From: Ischnura elegans
Lineage: Eukaryota > Arthropoda > Insecta > Odonata > Coenagrionidae
Length of the DNA stretch: 64,000 nucleotides
Assembly: GCF_921293095.1 (NCBI RefSeq)
Contig: NC_060258.1
Span: 7,144,607 to 7,208,606 of the forward strand
Direction: 5' to 3'
Shown here: piece by piece, positions 45,850 to 58,170 of the stretch
Numbering within the stretch: position 1 is the stretch's first letter
Layout of the letters: each line of letters opens with the position of its first letter
Program-made: the position numbers and the translations under genes
The notes under the pieces: generated by a model
What the model was told of the DNA's origin: nothing
The model's database searches: none
What the model saw: the letters and a program-made list of their open reading frames with translations, nothing else

Positions 45850-47250
45850 CATATACCTTGTGGCGTTGCGTCGTTAAATCTTGTAGATTGTGCACGTAAG
45901 CCCCATGCATAGGGAACTTCAATCGTCGGTCACAAGCTGGTTCAGTGGAAGACTCCACAAACAAGAAATCACCACTCAAGAAACAATTGTCAAAAAATTT
46001 ACGAGTTATTTTAAATCAATATCTATTAGAAGTAGAAATATTCAAAATGAGAATTATTACAGAAAACAACGATGATAACTAATGATCCCATAGGAAACAT
46101 TACCAAACTAGGTACAAGCTGTATAATTTTGCTAAAATCACCCATATCAGTCACACCATCCGTCCACCACAAGCGCCCGAGCAAAAGAGAGGGCTTGCGT
46201 ACTCCCGAGACGTGTCAGGATAGAGGGGAGAGATTTTGCCATGGAGTGGAGGGGTAATAGGGCGATGTTCAATCAGCTGCGAGTCTGCACTGGAGGCGCC
46301 CCTGTTGACTGGCACCACTGCAAAACGTCCGTCATCCCAGCCGGGGCAGGAGGGGGGAACCGCGTACAGGCCGGATTTTTCCCCTCAATCTTCTGGGTTG
46401 GAGACATCACCAAGTCGGGTGATGGCTGATAGAGGCAATTCGTTGGAATTCATGGAGGGGAGAGACATAGTGGGGTGGGGTGTTGGAGGGAGAGAGAAAG
46501 AGAGAATTGTGATAGGACCACGGCACTACTTCTCACTCCAAACTTGTGCCTCAGTAGCCATTTCCCCTTAATTGCCAAGGAGTAACTATTCCTCCGCCGT
46601 ACTACCTATGTCTTGATCTCCAGGTATGGCTGGTTTGGTTGACAGATTTGGTTGGCAGATTTCGGAGGGCTGAGTTTGCGAGACAAGAGTTCCGAGACTT
46701 AGTCTCCGAGCCTTTGAGTCGAAGGGCATTTGCGCGAAAAACCTTAGGACCGCTAGGGACTTTTTACGCAAATTTCTCCGGATAAGTTCGGAGGAATTTC
46801 TGGGGTGGTACCAGAAATTCGGGGGGGTACACTAAAAAATGACACACAGGTATGTATCCCAAGACCTGGATAGGGAAAACCACCAAGTTTGGATGCGATC
46901 ATGCAACCTCTAGGCTGGAAGGTGAAGACTTTACCCACTTCCGTTATGGCTAGCAAATGGAGTAGCATTACACAACAAGATGTGCCGAATAAACTGGTCG
47001 TGTCAGCCATTTTATAGTACTTGGTCAATGAAATCTTGTGCCAATATGCTTTTGGCTCTCACGTTCCCTGGTCCAGAGGAGGAGGGGGCCGGGTGGTGGC
47101 CTCATCTGGGCCAGGTAAAAGAAATAAATCAAATGTGAAAGAGAAAGTTTTATTGTAATTATTTATAAGCATTTGCATTATTATTATGTTTTATTATTAT
47201 TTGACCCTTTTTTGACTGGCACTCAGCATTATCTTCTAGTTTACTCTGAA
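45850..47250. other. No gene recognised
   Basis: Short overlapping frames only. A G-rich segment (46236-46570) has two overlapping frames up to 111 codons without recognisable domain. I see no RNA gene or clear repeat. Confidence 0.5.
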
Positions 47251-47258
47251 AGATTATA

Positions 47259-47360
47259 ATGAAGACCCTCTTGCGTGAAAGGAACTCTCCTGTGCTCTAC
47301 ACGTCAGATCCAGCCGGAAATTCAACTGATGTCTCAGACCCATTGGCAATGGATGACTTG
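47259..47360 (+). CDS. Candidate first coding exon, unknown protein
   Basis: An ATG opens 34 codons ending exactly at TTG|GTGAGT, a near-consensus splice donor in phase 0. The peptide is hydrophilic with no known motif. No partner exon could be fixed: the next candidate (49409) would give an immediate stop in this phase. Treat as a weak prediction. Confidence 0.25.
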
Positions 47361-47820
47361 GTGAGTGTACTTCTGCTTCGTTATGCTACGACACAAATTC
47401 AGTCCTCCATGGATTATTCCAATATCAGTAGAGCCTGAATCACACGATGATTTTTCGTTAATTGCGAGTGGTTACTTCAGCAATCACTCTGTTTGTCGAA
47501 TCAAGTGATGACTCTGTGGTGAGCATGGTGCGCAATTGTTTTTTGCGATCACTCCAGTGATGAGGATTCCCATCACCTTTTCCATCACTCGTTTGGTGCT
47601 TTTTCCGTTGTTGTAACCGTCACCGAAACCTCACATCAGCCAATCGGTATGCATGCCCATATGGAGCCATGGCAGTGCAATGTTTGACATCATGGAAACG
47701 ACATAGAGCTGCAACAATGGAGATGATGCGAAAAGTGACAGCAGGAGGGACTTTGTGATTCAGAAAAAAGATCACGCGAGCGAACACTTTTCTGGTCTGG
47801 AAAAGTGATCAATTCCCACG

Positions 47821-48245
47821 CAGCACACTCAAAATTTATACCGTATAAAAGTTGCATAAATGGATAGGCATAATATGCAAATAATATTCCGTTGATTATG
47901 CACATAATATGCGAATAATATGCACATTATATTTAAATATTATGCCGCCGTAACCTATTAATAATATTGACATAAGATGCATTTTATTACGCTGTTTGGA
48001 ACATTTCGTCGTTAATGATGATTCATATAAGAATCATAAATCAGCGGCCACCCAGCAAACTCAAAAATTCTATTTAGTATAAAAGTTGCATAAATGGATA
48101 CGCAAAAAGTGCAAATAACATTCCGTAGATTATGCTCATATTACGCACATTATATTTAATTATTATGCCGTCGTAAACTATTAATAATATTTACATATTA
48201 TATCATTACGTTGTTAAGAACATTTAATCGTTATTTATGATTCTT
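47821..48245. repeat. Two-copy AT-rich direct repeat, ~230 bp period
   Basis: 47821-48040 and 48051-48245 share TATAAAAGTTGCATAAATGGATA, TAATATTCCGT-type and ATTATGCCG(C/T)CGTAA blocks in order. Within each copy, shorter ATAATATGCA motifs recur. Confidence 0.75.
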
Positions 48246-48249
48246 AGCG

Positions 48250-49400
48250 TTTTTTAGTTGCGCCATGGCCTTGCATGTGGTCTCTTGCGCTCATCCGCCA
48301 CATTACTTGGCATCTTTGAAAGCCATCTGTTGGATAAAATCTGCACTTAGGAATTTGACGGTTCTATGTATTCCCTCACTTTGCCCATCTACGATGACTT
48401 CGTGTTCAACCTGGTGTTTGACTTGCCGTCTGATGCGTTACCTCGATTGCGTTTTTCGTGCTTTTCACAGACCTCAATGTGTTTTTCACGTCCATCATCA
48501 TTCACATATTTCTCGTTTCATCTTCAAATCATCTTCATTCATTTTTCATTACCGTCATTTCGTTAATTTCGCAAACTCGCCGCAACGTACTTATCGTACA
48601 TATCCGGTGCGTGTGCGTACCCAACGCTGAGAAGTGAGAAGCTAATCGGTGAGAATCCGTCGCTATCTCACCTCATTTGAAGAATATTTCTTCAATTATA
48701 ATCGCCGTTGAAGAGGATTCTCGAAGGTAACTTAATTTATACGTTATTAACTTTTTATGAAGTACTCACGTGATCATAACTGAGCACGCTTTGTGATAAA
48801 TATCGTGCTATTGTACTCTCCCTCACTACAGTTGCATTTCATTCACTGCTAAATTGTTTTGGTTTATATTGGTTTTGTTTATCTCTATATTATTTGGATT
48901 GTGCAGTTAAAATATGATGTCGGCATCGGTGCTTCATTTCAGCCGGAACGGCTTTCCGGCACCTCATGGCGGAAATTACTGTGTACCACAATTCGGCTCT
49001 GCGCCAGCGGTTACGAAAAGGTTTTCTTTAATGTGGTCAAACATGATTCCTCTTTGTAATTTTTATAACTACGTTAAAAAAATCGAAAGTTTTATAGGGG
49101 CTTACATTTGATGCTCACGAGTAAATTAAATGCGTGGGTATGCGTTCTGGTACCGTAATGGTTAGAAATTAAGCACTGGCCGGAATCGTGACTGTTGAGC
49201 CTTGTTTTCGTCAACATGGCCGAAGCATGCCCACATAGTTTAGTCTGGCCTTTCAGCAGTACAGCATTTAAACTGTGGGCACGGAAGTAAATACTATTTT
49301 ATTAGCTATATTATAGGGTGTGCAACATAGTTCACGGGAGAAGTTAGAATGATCATTGAGCCCGCCAACGTTTAATAATTGTTGCTTATTCTTTAAATCT
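48250..49400. other. No gene recognised
   Basis: AT-rich single-copy-looking DNA. The open frame at 48265-48630 (121 codons) is rich in Ser, His and Cys without domain pattern and is unlikely to be coding. Confidence 0.5.
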
Positions 49401-49408
49401 TCTTCTAG

Positions 49409-49452
49409 TAGTCGGCAAAAAAAGAGCAGCAAGTCACATCGATTCATTTGAG
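49409..49452 (+). other. Candidate short exon (splice sites only)
   Basis: A 44-base segment is bordered by a pyrimidine-rich acceptor (CTTCTTCTAG) and a consensus donor (GAG|GTAAGT). In phase 1 or 2 it is open. It may be a 5' exon of the transposase gene that follows, but no joined product is established. Confidence 0.3.
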
Positions 49453-50108
49453 GTAAGTAATCACATACTTAGTGGTGGAAATATTTGATGAACATGCAGT
49501 ATTTCATTGTTTTAAGGCCTGTTTACACGGTATTAATACGTACGGGTTAATGTCGAAATGTACGGGTTAACGTCCAATACCATGGGGGAAAATGTTTGAA
49601 AAAGAGGGTACACATTGCTGACCACTGGTCTGGGATAGATCCATATTTGTCAGATCTTTCTCAAATTTTGGCCCTGAAAGTAGATGTGTTGGCAAATACT
49701 TTTTAAATATTCACATTGATCAAATATATCTACTTATTATTCCTGTATTCGTGTTAAATTGCTTGTATACACATTTTCCAGCGATCATCGAGTCTTTTTT
49801 CAATGAGATACTTAATTTGCTCTCAAATCCATGCCAATTGATGCTATAGCTCTAATTTTCACACTTCGGGGTGGAAAGACCTGAGGGGATATTCTGATTT
49901 TTCCTTTATTGGTTTTATTATGAGTAACCGTGGAAATTAATTTGCTAGCTGTATGATGAGTTCGATATAATGAAGTAATCACATTTGCTAATATATTTCG
50001 TCTTAATTGCATTATTGCAGTGTTAATTCCTGTTGCACAAGAAGACAAACTTCAGCCTGAGTTAATTTATACTCCATTTTTTATATTTTTTGGTTCTTTT
50101 CCTAAAAT

Positions 50109-52165
50109 ATGTCTGAAAACTTAAGGGGTAGAAACCAATTGCTCCATGAAATGACTGCACGTCACAAACGTAGACTAAGAGCGAGGGAGAAGCATGCTAG
50201 CTCATCCAAAGTGAATCCTGCCAGTGTTGATATTATAGATGAAACAAGGAAAATGTCTCTAATCGTTGAGGGTGTTGAGGTGGACCCAATGGAGCAATGA
50301 GGCTTTTCTCGCATGAATGCTTGTGATGAGACAGAAGGAGCCACAACAGGCATCTCTGACGATTGCATCACAGAGGAAGATGAATTTGTAGTTTCTGATT
50401 TCGCATTGGGACTTGCAATCTGGGCTTCAGAAGACATAACTCACAGCAAGGTTAACTCACTGTTGAGGCTTCTACGCGAAATTCCAGCCCTTAGGTCACT
50501 AACACTTGATTGCAGGACTTTGCTAAAAACGCCTCGGTCAACTGTGGTGAAATTAATGGCTCATGGTCTCTATAGCCACTTGGGTATTGCTACCAATATC
50601 GAAAGGATTACTCAGGTTAATCCTGAGGTTATGGACAAGGATACCATTAGACTCAATTGCAATATTGATGGCCTTTCACTGTCCAAATCAACAAGTAGCC
50701 AAATTTGGCCCATAACGATGTCTTCGGTGGATTATCCACAGATATCACCTTTTGCTGTGGCCATTTATCATGGAAGCGAGAAGCCGCAGTCATGTAATGA
50801 GTATTTGTTTGAGTTTGTGGAGGAAGGAAACAGGCTTGTTTCTAAATTCGAAGCGCTTTGAAGTCGCCATTGATGCGTACAATTGTGATGATCCAGCAAA
50901 AAGTTTTATTCGTCAAATTGTTGGGCATACTGGATATGCATCTTGTACCAAATGTAACGTTTATGGAGACTATGTGAACAACAGTGTTTCATTTTTGGAT
51001 ATTGATTGTCCATTGAGGACTGATGAGAGCTTTGCAAAGTATGAAGATGCAAAGCACCACCATGGTTTGTCTCCACTTCTACAGATACCTGGCACAAAAC
51101 TGGTTAGTCATTTCCCTCTTGACAATTTGCACCTCATTTGCTTGGAGGTGATAAGGAAAATGGTTACAGCTTGCTCAAAAGGCAAGCTGACTGTGAGGTT
51201 GTTACCAGTCCAAATGGGACAAATAAACAGTAGATTGGAACTTGTGAAGAATTTTATTCCCTCAGATATTGCAAGGAAGACGAGACCACTGAGAGACCTT
51301 CCACGATTTAAAGCCACCGAACTTAGGCTTATTTTGGTCTATGTGGGCCCATACGCTTTCAAAAATGTGTTGAGTGGGATGTCTTCATGCATTTCTGCTG
51401 TTTTTCATGCTGCTGTGAGAGGTTTACTCTCAGCAAGGCTAATGGGGAAGTACCTGGACTTTGCCCATGACCTGATGAAGTATTTTGTTTCCTGCTTCTC
51501 TAAATTGTATGGGAGAGAGAGTGTCTCCCACAATTTCCATAAGCTCATCCACATTGTGGAGGATGCGAGACGATATGGCCCTCTGGATGACTTCAGTGCT
51601 TATAAATTAGAGAATTTCCTGCAAAGCATGAAGAAATTAGGAAAGTAAAGTGAAAGACCTTTGCAGCAGATAGTGAGAAGGTTGGCTGAAAGGAGTTATG
51701 CTTTGGGAATGAAAGAAAACTCCGATCAGACGATTCATGAGCCAACTCCAAGCAACCTTCCTACTCCGGATGGTTTCAGTGGCCATGGATTTAGGAAAGT
51801 GTGTGTAAGCAATTACGTGCTTTCTACATGCTCTCCAATTAACTGTGCTGTTCTGCATTGCGGATCAATTATGTCCATAGAATTTATAGGGGGAAAAAGA
51901 TTCCAAAATAGCTTTCAAAGGAAAAAGGCTAAAAAATCAAGAACTTCTACTCTGAGCCTGTATGTTCACAGAAAGTAGGAATTTTCTGGCTGAAGTTTTG
52001 TCTGAGGAAATCATTTGTTGTTCAAATGATATAAAGTGCAAGGCAATTCAACTGCCCATGGAGTCTGGGAATTTCTACGTGGCTGAAATACTTCACTGGT
52101 ATAGTGAAATGCTGCAGTGGGGTATGACTTCTAGCTATGGGCGAACAAGAAATCTCAACATTTGA
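50109..52165 (+). pseudogene. EnSpm/CACTA-like (Tnp2-type) transposase, decayed
   Basis: The ATG at 50109 starts a basic N terminus. A TGA at 50298-50300 lies in the same frame as the next block (to ~50850), which contains HSKVNSLLRLLREIPALRSL and TLLKTPRS. A frameshift follows, then 50853-51645 carries YASCTKC and FPLDNLHLICLEVIRKM. It also carries YVGPYAFKNVL, YGRESVSHNFHKLIHIVEDARRYGPLDDFSAY and LENFLQSMKKL. After TAA at 51646-51648 the same frame continues (SERPLQQIVRRLAERSY) to 51978, then breaks again. These blocks are typical of a transposase family widespread in invertebrates that I relate to EnSpm. At least two stops and two frameshifts show it is dead. Confidence 0.7.
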
Positions 52166-52274
52166 ATGACATGATTGAGTTTCACTCGCTTAAACAGTTG
52201 TGGTGGTGCATTAATAAATTTGTAGATTTATATATTAATAGCTGACAATTTTTTCCTGGACGTCCCTCACCAAG

Positions 52275-53048
52275 GATTTTGTGGTTGTGGAGATTTTGGA
52301 CGACAGCAGGACTGTTATTTCAGTGGTGCCAATGAATTTGATATGCCACGTTCAGGGCAAGAAAACCCTCCTCTGGCCACCTCAGGCCAGTGGAAATGAG
52401 CTTTCCCTAATAAAGTCTTTTGCGGAACCTGACCGGAGTACTTGGAGAGAGTACAATGTGCTGAAAGCCTCACAACCCATTGGTATGTAGCACTTTTTTA
52501 CTATATCAGTTATCCTTATGTATATATGTACATAAAAATATTGAGTTACTTTTGTTTGCTACTAGTTTGTATGTGGTGTAAGGGAGTATGATTTCATTGA
52601 TAATATCTTGAGGTATTTGAAATTTTAGGAATTTATACGGATACTGTAAGAATGAAAGAGTTGGCACTGAGAATGAAGAGTTTACAGAAGGCAAAGGAGG
52701 AGTGGGAGAAGTCGGCCGAAACTGGGAGGAGAATGCATGTGCCATGGTCATCTAGGTATGGTTCCGAGTCGACTTCAGAGGAAAGTGCCTTGGGAGAAGA
52801 CTGCACTGCTTCCGCTTCTTCTCCAATGCAGAAGGAAAGCAAGAAATTGTTGCATCCTCCACCAAAGTTTGTGCCGGATGCAAAGGTAGCAAAGAAGAGG
52901 TCTTTGGAGAATTGTATCTGTTATAGATATGCAGATAGATTTAGAGCCTTGAAATTTATATTTGTAACCAAGTTTGAACCCCTGAATTTGATTTGCAAAT
53001 TTTTTTTCAGATAATGAAAGGAGCTTGGGGAAAAGGAAGGTACCCAGG
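52275..53048 (+). CDS. Spliced exons of an uncharacterised gene (three exons)
   Basis: Exon 52275-52482 ends at ATTG|GTATGT. Exon 52629-52885 begins after TTTTAG and joins in phase 1. A 37-base exon at 53012-53048 lies between TTTTTTTCAG and CAG|GTAAAA. The first exon contains FVVVEILDD, VVPMNLI and LLWPP, a module I know from many arthropod proteins of unknown function. The second is a Lys/Glu-rich helix (possible coiled coil) followed by a Ser-rich linker. The phase at 53048 matches the exon at 58380, so this may be the N-terminal part of the Myb/SANT-like gene. The 52885 donor (AAG|GTAGCA) is the least certain junction, and the true 5' end was not found. Confidence 0.5.
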
Positions 53049-53049
53049 T

Positions 53050-53330
53050 AAAATATTTGGTCTGTAACTAATCTGGATCTAGTCTGAAAGGCAACATTTT
53101 GTTCTGTAACTGGTCTGTAACAGAACTGGACTGGTCTGGATTTCAGATAGGCAAAGGAAAATGGCCTGTAATTAGTCTGGAATTCTGGTCTGTAACTGAA
53201 CTGTAATTTTCGATGGTCTGCATCTAGTCTGGATCTATTCTGTAATTATGCTGAAATATTGTATGAGTTTCAACTGGTCTGTAACTATTCTGGAAAAATT
53301 CCAAGTGAGACAACAGGTCTGGATTCTGAT
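53050..53330. repeat. Cluster of GGTCTGTAACT-type short repeats
   Basis: The motif (G)GTCTGTAACT and variants TCTGGATCTAGTCTG and TCTGTAATT occur about 15 times in 280 bp, mainly in one orientation. Such dense short repeats are typical of the subterminal region of EnSpm/CACTA transposons and lie downstream of the transposase relic. Confidence 0.5.
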
Positions 53331-53616
53331 GTGACATGAGATCTGATATTTTATTTGGTCATCTGCAATTTTTCTTAAATATATTTGTAACAGTGAAATT
53401 ATTACAATGTATATTAGGCATTATACTCAATGGAATTAGGAATCGTGGGCTAAGGAATGGTCCAATCTTAATGTCCATTAATTTTTTTTCAAGAAGGGTT
53501 AAAATTTTATATTTGTTATTTCATAGATGAATTTCACATGAGTTCAAAGGTACCCACTGTCCACAATCATGGCTTGTTGAGAGTTGCGTTATTTGGATGG
53601 CATTAGAAAGGGCTGC

Positions 53617-53672
53617 ATCATAAATTGAGACTAATATCAGAAGTACTTCTGATTTCCTCTCAATTTATGATA
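53617..53672. repeat. Short hairpin, 14-bp arms
   Basis: ATCATAAATTGAGA (53617-53630) is the exact reverse complement of 53659-53672. Between them lies a second palindrome, CAGAAGTACTTCTG. It could be a small foldback repeat or an RNA hairpin. Confidence 0.65.
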
Positions 53673-54500
53673 CAAACTTTAAGCATTTAAGCAAGCTTGG
53701 TAAGATAGTAAAAAATGAATATGCGAGGCAAAAATAAATATTACTTCTAAATGATTGCATAAGCAATGAAAGTTGAAATATCAAATAGGGTTTTTCAAAG
53801 TAGTTAGCAGTCAATAAAATAATTTGCAATGGTTTATTCTAATTCCAATGTATTTACCAATTTCAGGCAAAACTTTTTGCCCGCAACTTCCACCCATGGC
53901 ACTACTTTTCCTTAGATCTCCTTCACTCACCAAACATCTACACTTTCATGTTACATACTATCATACCTACATCTTTAAAAAAATTGCATTGCATTCCTGA
54001 AGGGAAGGGGTGCAGTTAATGAGCTGATTTTAAGAAAAATTTAATATCTTCCAGCTAGTAGCGCTTACACACTTTATTTGTGCTATGGAAGCATAAAATA
54101 ATATACTTAAGTATCTATTTACCCCCTCAAATGCAAATGGATCTCAATTCAGAACACCGTGTATAAAATGGTAATAAGGTGAACGTAATGCATCATTTCA
54201 GGAACCCATTAAATTTAAAGCATTTTTTAAAGAGGAAAATATCTGAAAAGTCCCCCAGGTGCCTTCGTGAAGGTACACCTCGCACCTATAAGAAGCAGGT
54301 GCACCTGCTCCAGAGAAATTAGGTTCTGTAAAAGAATGTAGTAACTGCGGTAAATACATATTTTGCGAATTAAAAATTTGAGTTACAATTTTTTCCCATT
54401 ATATAACGTACTTATAACTTATTAAAAATCGTATTTTGAAACTTGCGCCAAAACAACTGGCGGCCATCTTCTACACCACGTGACCTAACAGCCAATGGGT
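53673..54500. other. No gene recognised
   Basis: AT-rich intergenic or intronic DNA. No frame of note and no obvious repeat. Confidence 0.5.
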
Positions 54501-54565
54501 GCATCCAGGGGGAGCTCCGCTCACTGAGCGGAAGGTGAGCGAACCACCGCTCTCCCCCTGGATGC
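54501..54565. repeat. Inverted repeat with GTGAGCGG motifs
   Basis: GCATCCAGGGGGAG (54501-54514) pairs perfectly with 54552-54565. GTGAGCG or its complement occurs about eight times between 54515 and 54655, on both strands. This GC-rich island borders the Penelope-like element in otherwise AT-rich DNA. Confidence 0.7.
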
Positions 54566-54714
54566 GACCGCTCACCACCCGATCACTAGTGAGCGGCCGC
54601 CATGTTTGTGAGCGTACTCTCGGGTATGATCAGCGCTCACCTAGTAGGTGAGCGGCGCGATTGCCAAATGGTGCCAGGAGAGGCATCGGGTCGGCCAGCC
54701 GTATTAGTCATACG

Positions 54715-57700
54715 CTACGGCAAGTTGCACCAAAAGAAATTCGACGCCAACACAGTGAAGCTCTTTCACCACGCGCTTACTTCGACTTACTTCACCTTCG
54801 ACAACTGTTACTATGAACAGAAGGACGGCGTGGCCATGGGATCTCCACTTTCTCCGGCCATTCGAGACTCAAATGACCGATGGCGGCGCTGCTGTCAGTG
54901 ACGTCAATTTCCAATATGGCCGCCAGAGTGATGGTAAAATCAAAACAATCATAAAGCTTTGGCATACGGAGAGAACATAAACCATAATATCAAGAGTTAA
55001 TAAGATAGAAATATTCTTTTAAAACCTTCGTACGGTGTATTTCTCGGCTTCTTTCGTCCGTAAGGAGATCTAGAACTGAAGAAAACTGCTTGAAGATGTA
55101 ACTAAAGGTGTTTATAATGTACCTAATCATTACGAGTCAGGTTTGATTCTCGACTCTATCCGACTCGTATCGCGTTACTTCCTAACCATTTCTATGGAAT
55201 ACACCACAAAAGAACTTAATAGTATTTCATACACAATCTGCCGCTTCAATAATTGGAACCATAATCCATTTCAGGCAGTTTTCGTGTTGTATTTGGATGC
55301 CACAGCCGTCTGCTTCAGTGATGTGGATTGCTGTGTTCACCTATATTATTATCATATTTCCGGATAAGAAATGAACTAAATAGTTATTAGATGTGATTTA
55401 CCATTGGGAAATGAAATTGTTTGGTATGATTTAGAAATTTAAGGACGACTTAAGGATCTTTACTGTCGATTCCCTGTTTTTGGTAAAATCATGAAGACGA
55501 TAAATCTTTATTCTTTATCCCCAAGTTGAAGTATGTACATACGAGTTACTGAACAGCAAGGTTTCAGATAAATTTTGTCTACTACTACTAATTTAGCTAT
55601 ATTTAATAATTTTTTAATAATTCCTCAGATGAAAATATACCAGTGGTTGTAATTAATAATTTGCAAAAGGCTCGTATGTATGTTAGGTTCTATAAGTCGT
55701 CTGCTTTGACTAACAAAAACACATTCATTTGCTCAAAGTATTGTATTCAGAACTAGTATGCCCTATTCTCGAATTTAACAGAGTTATATGGTATCCTTAT
55801 TATAAAGTGTAAATTATTACAACTGAAAGGTACAAAGCAAATTTTAAACTACTATGATGGATTCAATACTAAACATACCCCATACAGAAAAACAATCCAT
55901 ATTTTGGATATCCAACCGCTGATGGTTAGAAGGAAACTGAATTACCTGATATTTTTACATGAATTATGTCATAGTATGATATGTTGTACTTAACTTAATA
56001 ATATTAGTTTTAATCGTTCGGCTACCACAGAAAGGAATTGCAATATTATCTTTGTAATATTCTATAGAAACAATATTACTTATAGCAATCTTATTAACAC
56101 CAGTTTATGGTTATTCGACAGAGCATCACATGAAATTGGCTAGGTTTTGAATTTAAATTGGGTATCACAGTTAAATAATAATCCGTTGAATGAGTTATTG
56201 TAATTGTCTACGGGGAAAGGAATTTGGGGACTAAGTTTCTTTGCCCACTATTACATTTCAAAGTCGAAATGAAACTCGGCATTGCCTTGAATAGGTGAAA
56301 GTCGTCCATTTCTTGTCTGAAAGCAGTATGTTCTGTGACTATGTATGACTCTGGAATCGATCAAAATAAGCTAGCAATGTTTATTATAATGCATTTATTA
56401 CTAATTTACATCGTGAGACGCTGTTAAAAATCGTTCGTTCAATGGTACAGTAGATACATCCTCCTTGCAATTGAAACTTAACGTCAATCTTGAGTTACTA
56501 TACTCAGCAACTTTAGGTAAATTGTTCAATAGCACATCGCGCACAGAAGAAAAAAACACATTTATCAGACTAACACGGGCAAATACCATCCCGCTCATAA
56601 TAATGGCGATGTAAATATTGTGTGTTATATTGAAAATTTCGAAAACAGCGATCACGGATATCGGATACTTTGATGCATTGGATATATGCTATATTTCCTA
56701 CTTTTTTCTGCGTAACCTGACACATGAACGATTTTCAATTGAAATAACACTACATTAATAGCTATAACATGTAAAACCAACGTATCTCCATTAAAATCGT
56801 CCTAAGCAAGAGCTTTCTGCTCCTACCTACGTGCGGGAACAACAGCCGTCGCTTCGCTTTGAAACAATTCCACTTGTGCTGCAGTTATTACAGGGTCGCA
56901 GAATTACAGAATATTTAACCTCAAGTAACGGTAATAATTGCTTTGAAACCAAAAAGTAGGTATCACCTCCTAACTAGTCAATAAAACAGTGTAAAGGTCT
57001 CATATACACTATTCCTCATAGCACTACCGCGTCATGACCATCGTTCCTCTGTTTCGAGCGTTCTCCGCCAGGTGGTGTCTCCCTTGGCTGGAATCGCGAA
57101 TTGCCAATTTCTTCATGTAAGATTTTGAGGAGCATGCGCTCAACTCGGCTCCCCTCCGGCCAAAATACTTTTATCGCTACGTGGACGATACCTTTGCCAT
57201 CTGGCCACATGGGGTTGACACCCTGAAGCTTTTTTTGGAACACATGAACAGCCGACATCCGAGCATCCAATTCACCATGGAATCGGAGAAAGAAGGAAGA
57301 TTGCCATTCCTTGACATATTGGTGCAAAGGAAAGAAGATGGGAGTTTGAGCCATAAGGTTTATAGAAAGTCGACTCACACCGACTTATACTTAAACGCAA
57401 GAAGTCACCACCATCCAGCACAACGATCAGCGGTTCTTTCATCTTTATTACATAGAGCCAAAGTCATTTCCGACCAACAAAGCCTTCCGGCAGAACTCGG
57501 ACATCTGAAGAAGACATTCCGTGGAAGTGGTTATAGCTCGAAAGAAATCTCCATGGCCCAGAAAAGGGCCTTTGAAGGAAAAAGGATGACACATGAAGAA
57601 GAGCGGAAACCGGTGGCCAACGCATGCCTGCCGTACGTCTCTACGGTATCCGGCAAGATTTAGCGCATTCTTCATAAACACAACATACGGACAGTGCATC

Positions 57701-58122
57701 TGCCTCACAAAAAACTAAGACAAGTCTTAGTCCGTGCCAAAGACCCTGCAGGACTGAAATTGCCTGGTGTCTACAGCATACCATGCGAGTGTGGTGAGTG
57801 AGTGAGTATCGGTGAAACGGGAAGAACGATCGAGACCCGAATCAAAGAGCATAAGCGTCATCTCCGGCTGTGCCAACCATCGAAATCGGCGGTTGCGGAG
57901 CATGCCATCAATCTCGACCACGCGATTCGCTGGGAAAACACCAAAATGCTCTGCCACTCCAGCGGCTACTGGGATCGCCTCACCAAGGAGGCAATTGAAA
58001 TACGACTCTCCAAGAAAAACTTCAACAGAGACGAGGGTTTCAAAAGTAAGGCATGGAGCCCGATTTTGAAAGTGGCGGGAAAAGCGCACTCTTTCTCCGC
58101 CAATCAGAACGACCCAACATAA
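54715..58122 (+). pseudogene. Penelope-like RT and GIY-YIG ORF, split, with three stops
   Basis: The first piece (to 54862) encodes LTSTYFTFDNCYYEQKDG and VAMGSPLSPAI, the RT region before the active site. The second piece resumes with ANFFM, then TAA at 57118-57120, and continues through YRYVDDTFAIW (catalytic YVDD), LPFLDILVQRKEDGSLS and YLNARSHHHPAQ. TAG at 57661-57663 and TGA at 57799-57801 follow in the same frame. The GIY-YIG region (GVYSIPCECG, SIGETGRTIETRIKEH, AVAEHAIN) has Ser in place of the usual Tyr of YIG. The N-terminal part of the RT is missing. Confidence 0.85.
54863..57099. mobile_element. 2.24-kb insertion inside the Penelope-like element, type unknown
   Basis: The host element is interrupted after ATT (54860-54862) and resumes with ATT (57100-57102), giving a 3-base duplication. 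The insert has no coding frame and I found no convincing terminal inverted repeats. A 3-base duplication would suit a CACTA- or Harbinger-type DNA element, but this is not shown. Confidence 0.6.
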
Positions 58123-58170
58123 CGACCGAGGATATATAAACCTGGCACTTTCCTACTGGCATCATCGGCC

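Noticed and set aside
46236-46571. A 111-codon frame in a G-rich segment
   Set aside because: Two frames overlap on the same strand, there are no domain features, and composition alone explains the openness.
47420-47815. A possible small DNA element with repeated GATCACTC/GAGTGAT-like words
   Set aside because: The repeats are short and no terminal pair or target duplication was clear.
49510-49600. GGCCTGTTTACACGGT followed by repeated TACGGGTTAA, resembling the end of a MITE
   Set aside because: No matching inverted end was found within the next 2 kb, so an element could not be supported.
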